Under the pieces are notes generated by a model, which saw only the letters and a list, made by a program, of their open reading frames with translations, was not told the origin of the DNA and did not search any database. 64,000 bases of DNA from contig NZ_RIAX01000002.1 in NCBI RefSeq assembly GCF_003719725.1, positions 248,001 to 312,000 of the forward strand, given 5' to 3'. Positions 38,083 to 49,025 of the stretch are shown here, in pieces (the stretch's first letter is position 1; each line of letters begins with the position of its first letter). The DNA is from Planococcus salinus. GTDB taxonomy: Bacteria; Bacillota; Bacilli; Bacillales_A; Planococcaceae. The position numbers and the translations under genes are program-made.

Positions 38083-38807
38083 TATAAAGTTCTCCTCACT
38101 ACTGTCCCGATTTTGTCACCGAGTACAGCTCGTTTTATATTTCCATTTTCCATTATTGAGAATACTACGAGTGGGATGTCATTGTCCATACAAAGTGTAG
38201 AAGCAGTTGAATCCATCACTTGCAATCCTTGCTGGATCACCTCGAAGTAAGACAACTCTTCATATTTGATAGCTGCTGAATCGGTTTTCGGATCGGCTGA
38301 GTAAACACCGTCCACATTGTTTTTAGCCATCAGAATGACGTCTGCTTCAATTTCTGCTGCGCGAAGTGCCGCTGTTGTGTCAGTAGAGAAGTATGGATTA
38401 CCTGTTCCTGCTGCAAAAATGACGACCCGTTTCTTCTCCAAATGGCGAATGGCTCTCCGACGGATATAAGGCTCAGCAACCTGGCGCATTTCAATAGAAG
38501 AAAGTACACGTGTTTCAACGCCTTGCTTTTCCAGGGAATCCTGCAACGCCAATGAATTCATGACAGTTGCCAGCATGCCCATATAATCTGCCGTTGCACG
38601 GTCCATTCCCATTTCAGAACCGATCTTGCCTCTCCAAATATTGCCGCCACCGACGACCACTGCGACTTCCACTCCGAGGTCAACGACTTCTTTCACTTGG
38701 TTAGCCACAGATTTGATGATTTCAGGAGACAACCCGAATCCTTTTTCTCCTGCCATCGCCTCTCCACTAAGTTTTAGTACAATGCGATTATATTGCTGAA
38801 CACTCAT
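38082..38807 (-). CDS. pyrH: UMP kinase
   Basis: A 241-residue amino-acid-kinase-fold enzyme that phosphorylates [21 protein letters not shown] near residue 8 and [11 protein letters not shown] near 50 bind substrate phosphates; [17 protein letters not shown] near 135 is the family core. The ATG follows GGAGGG. It lies after the tsf terminator and is coupled to frr. Confidence 0.96.
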   Translation of the reverse strand: MSVQQYNRIVLKLSGEAMAGEKGFGLSPEIIKSVANQVKEVVDLGVEVAVVVGGGNIWRGKIGSEMGMDRATADYMGMLATVMNSLALQDSLEKQGVETRVLSSIEMRQVAEPYIRRRAIRHLEKKRVVIFAAGTGNPYFSTDTTAALRAAEIEADVILMAKNNVDGVYSADPKTDSAAIKYEELSYFEVIQQGLQVMDSTASTLCMDNDIPLVVFSIMENGNIKRAVLGDKIGTVVRRTL

Positions 38808-38832
38808 CGGTACCCTCCATTACACTTTTATT

Positions 38833-38862
38833 GAAAAATAGGGAACACATTCTTGTGTTCCC
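38833..38862 (-). terminator. Terminator between tsf and pyrH
   Basis: Nine-base perfect stem GGGAACACA/TGTGTTCCC (38841-38849 with 38854-38862), 4-base loop, then TATTTTTC on the minus strand. Confidence 0.85.
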
Positions 38863-38885
38863 CAAGATAAATCCTATAGTACTGC

Positions 38886-39770
38886 TTACTTTTTGTTTAC
38901 TTGGCTCATAACTTCATCAGCAAAGTTATCTTCACGTTTTTCGATTCCTTCGCCAACTTCATAACGGACAAATTGTTTTACTGATCCGCCAGTTGAGGCT
39001 GCGAAATCACGAACTTTCTGGTCAGAGTTCTTAACGAACGCCTGATCAAGCAAGCAAATGTCTTCGAAATATTTGCCAAGACGGCCTTCAACCATTTTTT
39101 CAACGATTTTTTCTGGTTTTCCTTCATTTAATGCCTGCTCTGTCAACACTTTGCGTTCACGTTCCACTTCTTCAGCAGAAACCTGGTCACGTGAAATGTA
39201 TTGAGGGTTCAATGCAGCGATATGCATCGCGATGTCGCGTGCAGCCTGCTCATCTGTTGAATTCTCAAGTTGAACCAATACACCAATCCGTCCGCCCATG
39301 TGAAGGTAAGGACCGAAAGCATCATCGTCTGATTTTGTGAAAAGTTCAAAACGGCGCAAAGTGATTTTCTCACCGATTTTCGCAATTGCATTTGAAATGT
39401 GGTCTGCCACAGTAGAACCGTTCGACATTGTAGACGCATTAGCCTCTTCAATTGTTGCCGGCTTTACAGAAAGCAAATGGTCGCCCAGTTCTCTGACAAG
39501 CGTTTGGAAACCTTCGTTTTTCGCAACAAAGTCAGTTTCAGCATTCACTTCGAAAATCACAGCATCGTTTCCTTGCACTGTAATAGAAGTCGTTCCTTCT
39601 GCTGCTACGCGATCCGCTTTTTTAGAAGCGCTTGAAAGTCCTTTTTCACGCAGGAAATCCAAAGCCGCTTCCATATCTCCGTCTGTTTGCACTAAAGCTT
39701 TTTTGCAGTCCATCATACCTGCACCAGTTTTTTCACGCAATTCTTTTACCATTTGAGCTGTAACTGCCAT
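38886..39770 (-). CDS. tsf: Elongation factor Ts
   Basis: A 294-residue nucleotide exchange factor for EF-Tu. The N-terminal UBA-like domain has [16 protein letters not shown] near residue 11; the core has [14 protein letters not shown] near 75. The ATG follows AGGAGG. It is separated from rpsB by a strong terminator-like hairpin, which would set tsf below S2. Confidence 0.96.
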   Translation of the reverse strand: MAVTAQMVKELREKTGAGMMDCKKALVQTDGDMEAALDFLREKGLSSASKKADRVAAEGTTSITVQGNDAVIFEVNAETDFVAKNEGFQTLVRELGDHLLSVKPATIEEANASTMSNGSTVADHISNAIAKIGEKITLRRFELFTKSDDDAFGPYLHMGGRIGVLVQLENSTDEQAARDIAMHIAALNPQYISRDQVSAEEVERERKVLTEQALNEGKPEKIVEKMVEGRLGKYFEDICLLDQAFVKNSDQKVRDFAASTGGSVKQFVRYEVGEGIEKREDNFADEVMSQVNKK

Positions 39771-39802
39771 GATTAAATTCCTCCTTAGGATGTCATTGAT
39801 TT

Positions 39803-39843
39803 CTCAAAAAAAGGTGATAAGTGGGTTTCGCCGCTTATCACCT
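39803..39843 (-). terminator. Attenuator/terminator between rpsB and tsf
   Basis: Ten-base perfect stem AGGTGATAAG/CTTATCACCT (39812-39821 with 39834-39843), 12-base loop, seven T on the minus strand. Confidence 0.88.
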
Positions 39844-39857
39844 GTAATGCCTGTGAA

Positions 39858-40574
39858 TTACTCAGCAGCTTCAGCTGGAGCTTCTTCATCTTCTTCCGGT
39901 TTTGACTCAAGCAAAGCATCCGCCATTTTACCAGTTAGTAGTTTAACCGCACGGATTGCATCGTCGTTTGCAGGAATAACATAATCGATTTCATCCGGGT
40001 CACAGTTTGTATCAACGATACCTACGATCGGAATGTTCAATTTCATTGCTTCTGCTACTGCAATGCGTTCTTTACGAGGGTCAACTACGAACATTACGTC
40101 CGGTAGACCATTCATATCACGAATTCCGCCAAGGAATTTAACAAGGCGTTCATGTTCTTTTTTCAGTTGCACTACTTCTTTTTTCGGTAGAACTTCAAAA
40201 GTTCCATCTTCTTCCATACGCTCGATTTGCTTCAAACGGTTTACACGCTTTTGGATTGTACCAAAGTTTGTAAGTGTTCCACCCAACCAGCGTTGGTTGA
40301 TGTAGTAGTTGCCAGAACGTTCTGCTTCTTCTTTGATTGCGTCCTGTGCTTGTTTTTTCGTTCCGACGAATAATACCTTACCGCCTTCTTCGCCCACTTG
40401 TCTCATGAAGCTGTATGCTTCCTCCAATTTGCGGACTGTTTTTTGAAGATCGATGATGTAGATACCGTTACGCTCAACGAAAATATATTTTTTCATTTTC
40501 GGGTTCCAACGGCGAGTCTGGTGGCCAAAGTGTACACCAGCTTCAAGCAATTGTTTCATAGAAATTACTGACAT
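39858..40574 (-). CDS. rpsB: 30S ribosomal protein S2
   Basis: A 238-residue 30S protein with [21 protein letters not shown] at the start and [15 protein letters not shown] near residue 155. An acidic Glu/Ala-rich tail ends the protein. The ATG follows TAGGAGG. It has a strong extended -10 promoter and a leader of about 107 bases. In B. subtilis the flagellar operon lies between codY and this gene; here codY is the direct neighbour. Confidence 0.97.
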   Translation of the reverse strand: MSVISMKQLLEAGVHFGHQTRRWNPKMKKYIFVERNGIYIIDLQKTVRKLEEAYSFMRQVGEEGGKVLFVGTKKQAQDAIKEEAERSGNYYINQRWLGGTLTNFGTIQKRVNRLKQIERMEEDGTFEVLPKKEVVQLKKEHERLVKFLGGIRDMNGLPDVMFVVDPRKERIAVAEAMKLNIPIVGIVDTNCDPDEIDYVIPANDDAIRAVKLLTGKMADALLESKPEEDEEAPAEAAE

Positions 40575-40682
40575 GTGTGTTTCCTCCTAATAGGTTTTTT
40601 TCCTCCGCATTTTTCTTCTCTGAATCGCTACTTTTTTCAAGCACCTGCAAAACAGATCGAAATGCGTGTGTATTTAACACCG
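40575..40682 (-). promoter_or_regulatory. rpsB 5' leader
   Basis: About 107 transcribed bases before rpsB, purine-rich near the ribosome-binding sites GCGGAGG and TAGGAGG (two SD-like sequences 19 bases apart; the second serves the ATG). A leader of this length is compatible with S2 autoregulation, but I see no strong stem. Confidence 0.35.
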
Positions 40683-40688
40683 TTTGAA

Positions 40689-40718
40689 ATTATACCACGG
40701 TCATTGACGGTACCGCAA
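40689..40718 (-). promoter_or_regulatory. Promoter of rpsB-tsf
   Basis: TTGCGG (40713-40718), 18 bases, TATAAT (40689-40694), with TG one base before the -10 box (extended -10). Confidence 0.8.
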
Positions 40719-40761
40719 GAAGTTTCTCTTAAATATATACAGCTAAATTGAAGTGAATATA

Positions 40762-40801
40762 GGCAAAAAAAAGAAGCCGGAAAAACCCCGGCTTCTTTTT
40801 T
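40762..40801 (-). terminator. Terminator of the xerC-hslVU-codY operon
   Basis: Twelve-base perfect stem (40769-40780 with 40788-40799, AAAGAAGCCGG core), 7-base loop, eight T on the minus strand, just after codY. Confidence 0.93.
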
Positions 40802-40808
40802 AAGTTAT

Positions 40809-41588
40809 TTAATTCATTTTCAGCTGTTCAAGTTCAGTAAGGAATTTTGTGTTCAATACTTTGATGTATGTCCCTTTCATCCCAAGCGAACGTGATTCAA
40901 TTACGCCTGCACTTTCCAATTTGCGGAGCGCATTGACGATAACAGAACGCGTAATGCCGACACGGTCAGCGATTTTTGATGCAACAAGTAATCCTTCATT
41001 GCCATCCAGCTCTTCAAAGATATGCTCGATCGCTTCCAGCTCACTGTAAGACAGGGATGAAATCGCCATTTGAACAACCGCTTTGCTGCGCGCTTCTTCT
41101 TCGATGCGATCGCCTTTTTCACGGAGGATCTCCATTCCGACAACCGTTGCACCGTATTCGCCCAGGATTAAATCGTCATCGTTGAATTCTTCATTGACTC
41201 GTCCCAGAAGAAGTGTGCCCAGGCGCTCCCCGCCACCGATGATAGGCACGATGGTGGTCAAGCCATTTTTGAACAGTTCTTTTTCTTCCACTGGGAAGAT
41301 TGTATGTTCACTGTCGATATCCAGGTTTACTGAAGTTTCGTTTATATTGGAAAGGTTTTGCGTATATTCGATTGGGAATTGACGCTCTTCCAACATCCCT
41401 TTCATGCGTTCGTTTTCGATTTGCTGATTGACCGCATAACCGAGCACTTTCCCTTTACGGCTGACTACGAACGCGTTGCATTCGATAACTTCGCTTAATG
41501 TTGCAGCCATGTCTTTAAAATTAACCGGCTTACCTGCTGCTGCCTGCAGCATGGAATTGATTCGTCTTGTTTTTCCTAATAAATTCAT
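40809..41588 (-). CDS. codY: Global repressor CodY
   Basis: A 259-residue GTP- and branched-chain amino acid-sensing regulator of stationary-phase and nutrient genes. It has an N-terminal GAF domain (1-155) with [18 protein letters not shown] and a C-terminal winged helix (about 195-255) with [20 protein letters not shown], nearly identical to B. subtilis. It ends the xerC-hslV-hslU-codY operon and is closed by a strong terminator. The 85-base gap before it is AT-rich; a weak CodY-box-like sequence there has four mismatches. Confidence 0.97.
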   Translation of the reverse strand: MNLLGKTRRINSMLQAAAGKPVNFKDMAATLSEVIECNAFVVSRKGKVLGYAVNQQIENERMKGMLEERQFPIEYTQNLSNINETSVNLDIDSEHTIFPVEEKELFKNGLTTIVPIIGGGERLGTLLLGRVNEEFNDDDLILGEYGATVVGMEILREKGDRIEEEARSKAVVQMAISSLSYSELEAIEHIFEELDGNEGLLVASKIADRVGITRSVIVNALRKLESAGVIESRSLGMKGTYIKVLNTKFLTELEQLKMN

Positions 41589-41673
41589 ATAAATGAACCT
41601 CCTACAATTTACTACCTTATTTATTCAATATTCTAAAGGTTTTTAATATTTTTTGGAACTAATATCACTCAAT

Positions 41674-43071
41674 CTAGAGAATAAATTGTGACAAATCTTT
41701 GTTTTTCGCCACATTTTCGAGTTTTTCGTTCACATATTGAGGGGTAATGTCAATTTGTGCAGGAGAAATCTCGGATGCCTCAAAAGATAAGTCTTCCAAT
41801 AATCGCTCTAAAATCGTATGCAACCTACGAGCTCCGATATTGTCAGTTTCCTGGTTTACTTCATAAGCGATTTCCGCCAGTCTGACAATTGACGCATCAG
41901 TGAAGTTTACCACAACTCCTTCTGTTTCGAGAAGCGCTTTGTACTGATAAATCAATGAATGCCTGGTTTCTGTCAAAATTTTAACAAAATCTTCAACTTC
42001 CAGTTTCTGCAACTCGACACGGATCGGAAAACGCCCCTGCAATTCAGGGATCAAGTCAGAAGGCTTGGACATGTGGAAAGCGCCTGCTGCAACAAATAAC
42101 ATATAATCCGTCTTCACCGCTCCATACTTTGTCGATACGGTTGACCCTTCCACGATCGGCAATATGTCACGTTGCACCCCTTCCCTTGATACGTCCGCCG
42201 ATGAGGAACTGTTTTTGCTTGCCACTTTATCCATTTCATCGATAAAAATAATACCATGCTGCTCGGAACGCTCAATTGCCTGCGCTGCCACTTCTTCGTC
42301 GTCCACCAGCTTTGCTGCTTCCTCGGCAGTCAGAATTTTTCGTGCTTCCTTGACTGTGAGGCGTCTCTTCTTCTTTTTCTTCGGCATAAGAGAAGATAGT
42401 GCATCCTGCATATTGGCTCCCATTTGTTCCATTCCCGAACCTTGCAGCGCGTCAAACATCGAAGGGGCATTTTCTACTACTTCGACGGTTACCCATTCAT
42501 CTTCCAATTTGCCTGCCTTTAAATCGGCAGCGATTTCCCGTCTTTTCACACGAACTTCCACTTCAGGAGTCGCATCGTCTTCTTCAGATTCCATTTTTTG
42601 GCCAAACAACATTTCCAGCGGATTCTGGTTGTTTTGTTTTTTCTTCAGCGACGGAACAAGAAGTTTCACGATACGTTCATTCGCCAGCGTTTCGGCCTGT
42701 ATCTCCACCGCTTGGAATTTTTCTTCTCTGACGATCCGGACAGCTGCTTCCACAAGATCACGGACCATCGATTCTACGTCACGGCCAACATAACCGACTT
42801 CCGTGAATTTGGTGGCTTCGACTTTGACAAAAGGAGCCCCCGTTAATTTCGCAATGCGCCGGGCAATCTCCGTTTTTCCGACACCCGTCGGCCCGATCAT
42901 CAAGATATTTTTCGGAATGACTTCATCCCGCAGCTCTTCATCAAGTTTGCTTCGGCGATATCGATTGCGCAACGCAGTGGCAATAGAGCGCTTCGCTTCT
43001 TTTTGACCAATAATATAGCGATCCAAATGATCAGAAATCTGTCTTGGCGTTAAATCTGATTGTGGTCTCAT
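41674..43071 (-). CDS. hslU: HslU (ClpY/CodX) ATPase of the HslUV protease
   Basis: A 465-residue AAA+ unfoldase. It has N-terminal [20 protein letters not shown], Walker [10 protein letters not shown] near residue 60, an I domain (about 110-245), Walker [11 protein letters not shown] near 260, and the C-terminal tail DLSQFIL that docks into HslV. Its ATG overlaps the hslV stop by four bases. The I domain includes a lysine-rich stretch ([15 protein letters not shown]). Confidence 0.95.
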   Translation of the reverse strand: MRPQSDLTPRQISDHLDRYIIGQKEAKRSIATALRNRYRRSKLDEELRDEVIPKNILMIGPTGVGKTEIARRIAKLTGAPFVKVEATKFTEVGYVGRDVESMVRDLVEAAVRIVREEKFQAVEIQAETLANERIVKLLVPSLKKKQNNQNPLEMLFGQKMESEEDDATPEVEVRVKRREIAADLKAGKLEDEWVTVEVVENAPSMFDALQGSGMEQMGANMQDALSSLMPKKKKKRRLTVKEARKILTAEEAAKLVDDEEVAAQAIERSEQHGIIFIDEMDKVASKNSSSSADVSREGVQRDILPIVEGSTVSTKYGAVKTDYMLFVAAGAFHMSKPSDLIPELQGRFPIRVELQKLEVEDFVKILTETRHSLIYQYKALLETEGVVVNFTDASIVRLAEIAYEVNQETDNIGARRLHTILERLLEDLSFEASEISPAQIDITPQYVNEKLENVAKNKDLSQFIL

Positions 43072-43616
43072 TTTGGCAATTCCTCCAATATGATTTGATG
43101 ATTGGTATAGACACAGATGTCAGCAGCCGTTTCCAAAGCCGATTGGGCAATTTCTGAAGCAGTCAATTTATCCCCTGCATATTTTTTCAGGGCACGGCCT
43201 GCCGCCAATGCGTAATTGCCGCCGGAACCGATCGCCAGTATACCATCGTCCGGCTCAATCACTTCTCCTGTTCCTGAAACAAGCAGCAATTCGTCTTTGT
43301 TCATCACGATCAACATCGCTTCCAGCTGCCGCAGCATTTTGTCACCGCGCCACTGCTTCGCCAGCTCGACGGCTGCCCGCTGAAGATTTCCATTGTACTC
43401 GGTCAATTTCCCCTCAAACATTTCAAAAAGAGTGAAGGCATCCGCCACCGATCCGGCAAATCCAGTCAATACCTGGCCATTGAATATTTTTCGTACTTTC
43501 CTGGCTGTATGTTTCATCACGACTGCGTTGCCGAATGTGACTTGGCCATCCCCTGACATCGCGCATTCTCCGTTATGTTGAACAGCGAATATAGTGGTTG
43601 CGTGAAATTCCTGCAT
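43068..43616 (-). CDS. hslV: HslV (ClpQ/CodW) protease subunit
   Basis: A 182-residue proteasome-related peptidase that forms a chamber capped by HslU. The N-terminus reads [20 protein letters not shown], so the conserved catalytic Thr would be Thr7 after removal of six residues. B. subtilis CodW is reported to use an N-terminal Ser at position 2; here that position is Gln. The ATG follows AAAGGGG by eight bases, and no alternative start gives Ser. The rest ([36 protein letters not shown]) is typical. Confidence 0.94.
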   Translation of the reverse strand: MQEFHATTIFAVQHNGECAMSGDGQVTFGNAVVMKHTARKVRKIFNGQVLTGFAGSVADAFTLFEMFEGKLTEYNGNLQRAAVELAKQWRGDKMLRQLEAMLIVMNKDELLLVSGTGEVIEPDDGILAIGSGGNYALAAGRALKKYAGDKLTASEIAQSALETAADICVYTNHQIILEELPK

Positions 43617-43631
43617 CGTAAAAACCCCTTT

Positions 43632-44525
43632 CTATGCTCTTGGGTGAGATTTCAGATATGTGTTTCTTAAATGTTCTTTTGTTACATGGGTATAGACTTG
43701 TGTAGAGCTCAAATGCGAATGGCCGAGCAGCTCCTGCACCGTCCGCATATCCGCTCCATTATTCAATAAATGCGTAGCGAATGTATGACGGATCATATGG
43801 GGGTAGATGGCCGAATTGGCGGAGGCTTTTTTCATGCATTCCGTCAAGATGTGGCGCACCCCTCTGTCAGTCAACGGCTCTCCCCGGCTGTTTACAAACA
43901 ATGACACATGCTCCCGCTGTTTCATCAGTTTAGGACGGGCTTCCTCAATATAACGTTCCAGTGCTTCGGACGCGAATTCTCCATACGGAATATATCGTTC
44001 TTTCCGTCCTTTTCCCATTACTTTCACAATCTGCATTTGCCGGTCCAGATCCTGCATCCGAAGTGAAACACATTCACTGACCCGCATTCCAGTCGCATAA
44101 AGCAACTCCAGGAGGGCCGTGTTCCGGATGGATAATTTGTCTTCCCCCTGAACGGAGACAAACAACTGTTCAAGTTCTTCCTCATAAAAAAACTGTGGGA
44201 GCCGTTCCTCTTTTTTAGGGTGGAACAAAGAGCGGAAGGCCGCTTCGCTTAACCCAAATTCCCGGTTAGCGTACCGGAAAAAAGAACGGATGGAAGAAAT
44301 CTTCCTTGAAACTGTTGCCCTGGAAAGTTTTTCCTCATATAGTTTTGTCACGTAATTTCTGGCATGCAAATATTCCACTTCTTCGATGTTCGGCACTCCT
44401 TCTTCGCTGAGGAACAGAAAAAAAGCCGCCAAATCCTGTTCGTAATGGTGGACAGTATGTTCAGAATAATTCTTTTCGAGTTGGATATAACCCATAAACG
44501 AGGTAAGCATTTTTTCTTTCTCCAC
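43632..44525 (-). CDS. xerC: Tyrosine recombinase XerC (CodV)
   Basis: A 297-residue site-specific recombinase that resolves chromosome dimers at dif with XerD. It has an N-terminal SAM-like domain (1-90) and a catalytic domain with Arg in ATGMRVSECVSL (about 150), HMIRHTFATH (about 244), and the nucleophilic Tyr in STQVYTHV (about 280). The GTG at 44523-44525 is preferred because AAAGGTGG lies six bases upstream; the frame stays open seven codons further to a TTG without a site. It heads xerC-hslV-hslU-codY. Confidence 0.93.
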   Translation of the reverse strand: MEKEKMLTSFMGYIQLEKNYSEHTVHHYEQDLAAFFLFLSEEGVPNIEEVEYLHARNYVTKLYEEKLSRATVSRKISSIRSFFRYANREFGLSEAAFRSLFHPKKEERLPQFFYEEELEQLFVSVQGEDKLSIRNTALLELLYATGMRVSECVSLRMQDLDRQMQIVKVMGKGRKERYIPYGEFASEALERYIEEARPKLMKQREHVSLFVNSRGEPLTDRGVRHILTECMKKASANSAIYPHMIRHTFATHLLNNGADMRTVQELLGHSHLSSTQVYTHVTKEHLRNTYLKSHPRA

Positions 44526-44551
44526 GCAAAGCCCACCTTTCCACAATTACA

Positions 44552-44586
44552 AAAGCCTCTAAATTATAACAACATTTAGAGGCTTT
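44552..44586 (-). terminator. Terminator of topA-trmFO, containing the xerC -10 box
   Basis: Thirteen-base perfect stem AAAGCCTCTAAAT/ATTTAGAGGCTTT (44552-44564 with 44574-44586), 9-base loop, short U-tract (TTTTG) on the minus strand. Its loop and descending arm contain the TATAAT of the next promoter. Confidence 0.8.
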
Positions 44587-44592
44587 AAGCAA
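44563..44592 (-). promoter_or_regulatory. Promoter of xerC-hslVU-codY
   Basis: TTGCTT (44587-44592), 18 bases, TATAAT (44563-44568), with TG one base before the -10. The -35 begins directly after the trmFO stop codon and the spacer is the ascending arm of the terminator. Confidence 0.7.
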
Positions 44593-45903
44593 TTAAACAG
44601 TCACTGTATTCATATAATTTCGAATCGATGCAAGTGCTCTTTCGGCATGCTTCTCGGCGCGCTCCTGTTTCGATTTGATGCGTTGTCCCAAATCCGGAAA
44701 CAAACCAAAATTGATGTTCATCGGCTGGAAATTCGATCCATCGGCTTCGGTAATGTACCGGGCCATGCTCCCCAGAGCTGTTTCAGCAGGAAAGACATGG
44801 AGCTCTTCGCCAAGCGCCAATTTTGCTGCGTTCAGCCCCGCCAACAAGCCACTGCCTGCAGATTCCACGTAACCTTCCACACCGGTCATCTGTCCTGCAA
44901 AGAAAATTTCCGGATTTGCTTTCAATTGATAAGTCGGCTTCAAAACTCTTGGCGAATTGATGAACGTATTGCGATGCATAACGCCATAACGGACAATTTC
45001 CACATTTTCAAGGCCCGGAATCAACTTCAGAACCTCTTTTTGAGGACCCCATTTCAAATGTGTCTGAAAGCCGACAATGTTGTAAAGTGTTCCGGCAGCA
45101 TCGTCCTGCCGCAATTGAACAACTGCATATGGACGCTTTCCTGTTTTCGGATCCTCCAGGCCAACTGGCTTCATCGGTCCAAACGTCAAAGTCTTTTCTC
45201 CTCTGGCAGCCATTACTTCAATTGGCATGCAGCCTTCAAAGTAAATCTCTTTTTCAAACTCTTTCAACGGCACCACTTCAGCTTCTACCAGAGCGTTGTG
45301 GAAACGTTTGAACTCTTCTTCCGTCATCGGACAGTTCAGATAAGCGGCTTCGCCTTTGTCATAGCGGGATTTTAAATATACTTTATCCATGTCGATGCTG
45401 TCCTTTTCGACAATCGGCGCTGCTGCGTCATAGAAGTACAGGTAATCCTCGCCAGTCAATTGGCGCACTTTTTCAGCAAGCGCTGGAGAAGTTAAGGGGC
45501 CTGTCGCGATAACTGTAATGCCTTCCGGGATCTCCGTTACTTCTTCATTGAACACTTCAATCAACGGGTGGTTACGAACTTTCTCTGTAACAGCACCCGC
45601 AAATTCGTGACGGTCCACCGCAAGGGCGCCGCCTGCCGGAACTGAAGCGCGGTCTGCTGAATCGATGATCACTGAATCCATATGACGCATCTCTTCCTTG
45701 ATCACGCCGACAGCATTGGTCAGAGCATTCGCGCGAAGAGAATTGCTGCAGACCAATTCAGCAAATTTATCGGTATGATGAGCTGGCGTCTGCTTTACAG
45801 GCCGCATTTCATATAGACGCACATTGACTCCCCGTTTGGCGATTTGCCAAGCCGCCTCGCTTCCAGCCAGGCCGGCACCGATTACGTTTACATATTTCGT
45901 CAT
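44593..45903 (-). CDS. trmFO: Folate-dependent tRNA m5U54 methyltransferase TrmFO
   Basis: A 436-residue flavoprotein that methylates U54 of tRNA using methylene-tetrahydrofolate (formerly Gid). The FAD motif [19 protein letters not shown] is near residue 7, and Cys in [10 protein letters not shown] (about 53) is the conserved catalytic-region cysteine. The ATG at 45901-45903 follows GAGGTG by six bases; a start six codons upstream lacks a site. It lies 18 bases after topA and shares its transcript. Confidence 0.94.
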   Translation of the reverse strand: MTKYVNVIGAGLAGSEAAWQIAKRGVNVRLYEMRPVKQTPAHHTDKFAELVCSNSLRANALTNAVGVIKEEMRHMDSVIIDSADRASVPAGGALAVDRHEFAGAVTEKVRNHPLIEVFNEEVTEIPEGITVIATGPLTSPALAEKVRQLTGEDYLYFYDAAAPIVEKDSIDMDKVYLKSRYDKGEAAYLNCPMTEEEFKRFHNALVEAEVVPLKEFEKEIYFEGCMPIEVMAARGEKTLTFGPMKPVGLEDPKTGKRPYAVVQLRQDDAAGTLYNIVGFQTHLKWGPQKEVLKLIPGLENVEIVRYGVMHRNTFINSPRVLKPTYQLKANPEIFFAGQMTGVEGYVESAGSGLLAGLNAAKLALGEELHVFPAETALGSMARYITEADGSNFQPMNINFGLFPDLGQRIKSKQERAEKHAERALASIRNYMNTVTV

Positions 45904-45921
45904 ATCAAACACCTCTATCAA

Positions 45922-47991
45922 TTATTGAACTTCTTCTTTATAGTCGCAATTTGTGCAGTTGATTTGAACTCCTTTTTTCACTTTCTTTTCAACCAGCAAC
46001 TCATTGCATTTCGGACATGGCCGTTCAATCGGTTTATCCCAGGAAACAAAATCACATTCCGGATAACGCTCGCAGCCATAAAATATTCGTCTTTTCTTGC
46101 TTTTCCGTTCCACGATTTCGCCTTCTTTACATGTCGGGCACTTCACACCGATGTGCTTGACGATCGCTTTCGTGTTCCGGCAATCCGGGAAATTGCTGCA
46201 AGCCATGAACTTGCCATAACGGCCCAGTTTGAAAACCATCGGTGAACCGCATTGTTCACAATCTTCACCGGCAGGTTCGTCTTTTATCTCGACTTTTTCC
46301 ATTTCTATTTCGGCCACTTTAAGGTCTTTCTCGAATTCCCGGAAGAAAGTATCGATAATATTGCGCCATTCGACATCGCCGTCTTCTACACTGTCGAGAT
46401 CATGCTCCATCTTCGCTGTAAATTCGATGTTCAGTATATCAGGGAAAAATTCCGATACCAGTTGATGGACTATTTCTCCAAGTTCTGTCGGAATAAACCG
46501 TTTGGCGTCCAATGTGACATAACCACGTCTTTGAATGGTATCCAAAGTCGGGGCATATGTTGAAGGACGGCCTATTCCCAATTCTTCCAGCGTACGTACA
46601 AGTCGCGCCTCCGTAAAGCGGGGCGGCGGTTGTGTGAAATGCTGCTTCGGATTGATTTCCAGCGCTTTGACGACATCGCCTTCGGACATTTCCGGCAAAA
46701 TATTATCTTTTTCTTCTTTTTGGTCATCTGTTCCTTCGATGTACAATTTCATGAAACCGGGAAACTTCACTTGAGATCCATTTGCGCGGAACACTGCTTC
46801 TCCATTCTGCAGTTCAGCCATCACCGTATCCAGGACAGCAGGAGACATTTGGCTCGCGACAAAACGGTCCCATATCAATTTGTACAGACGATGCAAATCG
46901 CGTGACAGAATACTTTTCAACGATTCAGGTGTGCGCAGTACACTTGTCGGCCGAACCGCTTCATGGGCATCCTGCGATTTGGCGGATTGCTTGCCTGCTG
47001 CTTTGCTCGTTACATATTCTTCTCCGTATTTTTCAGAGATAAACTGGATGGTATCATTTTTTGCTGTTTCTGAAATGCGTGTTGAATCAGTCCGCATGTA
47101 AGTGATCAAACCGGTGATGCCTTCTTTTCCGATAGAAATACCTTCATACAACTGCTGAGCAAGCATCATCGTCTTTTTGGCGCGGAAATTCAATTTGCGG
47201 GCCGCTTCCTGTTGAAGGGATGAAGTTGTGAAAGATGGAGAGGGGTTTCTTTTTCTCTCTTTTTTAACTACCCGGTTTACCGAAAAGTCATTTCCTTTCA
47301 TCGTGGCCATGACGGCTTTTACATCTTCTTCGTTTTTTAATTCTATTTTTTCGGAAGCATTTCCGTAAAATTGAGCCTCAAATTTCTTTTTGTTCTTTTC
47401 GAATTCTCCTGTGATTGACCAGTATTCATCCGGCTCAAAGTTTTTGATTTCATTTTCCCGATCGATGATTAACCTCAGGGCGACTGACTGGACGCGTCCT
47501 GCAGATAATCCTTTTTTCACTTTTTTCCATAGAAGCGGGCTTATGCTATAACCAACCAAACGGTCCAAAACGCGTCTGGCCTGTTGGGCATCCACTAAAT
47601 CCATGTCGATCTTTCGAGGATGTTTAAAAGAATCCTTGATGGCATCTTTTGTAATTTCATTGAATACCACCCGGCTTTCAGTATCTTCATCAATGCCGAG
47701 AGCATTGGCCAGGTGCCAGGCAATCGCCTCCCCTTCTCTGTCGGGGTCAGCTGCCAGAAAGACTTTTTTCGCTTTTTTTGCTTCTTTTTTCAATTCCTGC
47801 AAAATCGGGCCTTTGCCTCGAATGGTAATATAACGGGGTTCATAATTATTTTCAAAGTCTATTCCCATTTGGCTCCGGGGCAGATCACGTAAATGTCCGA
47901 GAGAAGCACGAACTTTATACTTTTTCCCCAAATACCGCTCAATTGTCTTCGCTTTTGCAGGCGATTCGACAATCACTAAAAAATCCGCCAT
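45922..47991 (-). CDS. topA: DNA topoisomerase I
   Basis: A 689-residue type IA topoisomerase that relaxes negative supercoils. The Toprim domain starts at residue 3 ([17 protein letters not shown]), with the acidic [13 protein letters not shown] near 82. The active-site Tyr is in [14 protein letters not shown] near 300. Three C-terminal zinc ribbons follow (CEQCGSP, CPTCKEG, CPKCNEL, each with a second Cys pair). The ATG follows AAGGAGG. Length equals that of B. subtilis TopA. Confidence 0.96.
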   Translation of the reverse strand: MADFLVIVESPAKAKTIERYLGKKYKVRASLGHLRDLPRSQMGIDFENNYEPRYITIRGKGPILQELKKEAKKAKKVFLAADPDREGEAIAWHLANALGIDEDTESRVVFNEITKDAIKDSFKHPRKIDMDLVDAQQARRVLDRLVGYSISPLLWKKVKKGLSAGRVQSVALRLIIDRENEIKNFEPDEYWSITGEFEKNKKKFEAQFYGNASEKIELKNEEDVKAVMATMKGNDFSVNRVVKKERKRNPSPSFTTSSLQQEAARKLNFRAKKTMMLAQQLYEGISIGKEGITGLITYMRTDSTRISETAKNDTIQFISEKYGEEYVTSKAAGKQSAKSQDAHEAVRPTSVLRTPESLKSILSRDLHRLYKLIWDRFVASQMSPAVLDTVMAELQNGEAVFRANGSQVKFPGFMKLYIEGTDDQKEEKDNILPEMSEGDVVKALEINPKQHFTQPPPRFTEARLVRTLEELGIGRPSTYAPTLDTIQRRGYVTLDAKRFIPTELGEIVHQLVSEFFPDILNIEFTAKMEHDLDSVEDGDVEWRNIIDTFFREFEKDLKVAEIEMEKVEIKDEPAGEDCEQCGSPMVFKLGRYGKFMACSNFPDCRNTKAIVKHIGVKCPTCKEGEIVERKSKKRRIFYGCERYPECDFVSWDKPIERPCPKCNELLVEKKVKKGVQINCTNCDYKEEVQ

Positions 47992-48059
47992 TCATACTCC
48001 TCCTTGTAGAGGTTTCTTAAAACGTAACATATGTTGGTTAATAAGAATTACCTGTGCAA

Positions 48060-48088
48060 AATGTATAACAGTTTTTATAGGAATGCAA
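48060..48088 (-). promoter_or_regulatory. Promoter of topA-trmFO
   Basis: TTGCAT (48083-48088), 17 bases, TACATT (48060-48065), in the 130-base gap after dprA. TGTTATACA two bases upstream offers an alternative extended -10. Confidence 0.55.
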
Positions 48089-48121
48089 GGTTTTTTGTCT
48101 CATGCACTTTTTTTACGCCCC

Positions 48122-49000
48122 TTATCGCTCGTATTCTTCGAGTATTTGCCAGCCGTTCCAGACCGGCTTAGCCCCTTCTTTAATGAGTTTGTGCGGTCCT
48201 TCCGACAGTGCTGAATCGATATTTCCAGGGACCGCGAAAATATCTTTTCCGTGGTCCAGTGCATGTTCAATCGTACTTAACGTTCCGCTTTTCACTTTCG
48301 CTTCTGTGACCACTATACCTTTGGATAAACCACTGATAATTCGGTTCCGCATTGGAAAATTCCACTTTTTCGGCGGCATATACGGTGGGTATTCGCTGAC
48401 AAGCAAATGATTTTCTTCTATTATATATTGCAGAACTGCGTTTTCTTTCGGGTAGGGATGTAAAAAACCGCTGCCTACAACCGCGATCGTCCGGCCGCCC
48501 ATTTTTATGGTTTTGGAATGCGCCATGGCGTCTGCCCCTTTTGCCAGTCCACTGACAATAACCGTATTTTGATCAATTAAGGGAGGAATGATTTTGGACA
48601 AGGCCAGTTCCGAGTAAACGGAGGCCTCTCTCGAACCAATAATGGCGATTTTAGAAGGATGGGCCAGCAAATCGATATGTCCTTTGGCATATAACACCAC
48701 CGGAGGATCAATCAAATCGTGCAAACTTGATGGATAAATGGAATGTTTAAAAGAGATGGGGAAGATGGAGTGTTTTTCGTAAATCTGCCTGAAAGGGATT
48801 TGCAGGGAATGGATATACGCTGATTTAATGCGGCCGGCTTGAGCAGAGGGGATATTCAGTGCTTCGGCTAATTCGTAGATGGGCATGCGGTAAAAAAATT
48901 GCAGTTCCGGGTCCTTTTCTAAAATCCGGTTTAATCGGCTTAACGGTTTTGGATACACATAATGCAAGGCCAACAGCCTGTGCTGAAAATCACTTTCCAT
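48122..49000 (-). CDS. dprA: DNA processing protein DprA (Smf)
   Basis: A 292-residue protein that loads RecA onto incoming single-stranded DNA in transformation. The Rossmann-like core (about 100-290) has AIIGSREASVYSELALSKII, VSGLAKGADAMAH and NRIISGLSKGIVVTEA; a helical N-terminal region precedes it. The ATG follows GGAGGGATG. It stands between the sucD terminator and topA. Presence does not prove competence, because dprA is widespread. Confidence 0.92.
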   Translation of the reverse strand: MESDFQHRLLALHYVYPKPLSRLNRILEKDPELQFFYRMPIYELAEALNIPSAQAGRIKSAYIHSLQIPFRQIYEKHSIFPISFKHSIYPSSLHDLIDPPVVLYAKGHIDLLAHPSKIAIIGSREASVYSELALSKIIPPLIDQNTVIVSGLAKGADAMAHSKTIKMGGRTIAVVGSGFLHPYPKENAVLQYIIEENHLLVSEYPPYMPPKKWNFPMRNRIISGLSKGIVVTEAKVKSGTLSTIEHALDHGKDIFAVPGNIDSALSEGPHKLIKEGAKPVWNGWQILEEYER

Positions 49001-49025
49001 TTCATCCCTCCAATAATTAGGTAAA

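Noticed and set aside
41589..41673. CodY box upstream of codY
   Set aside because: The best match to AATTTTCWGAAAATT (AACCTTTAGAATATT on the minus strand) has four mismatches in an AT-rich gap, so chance is likely.
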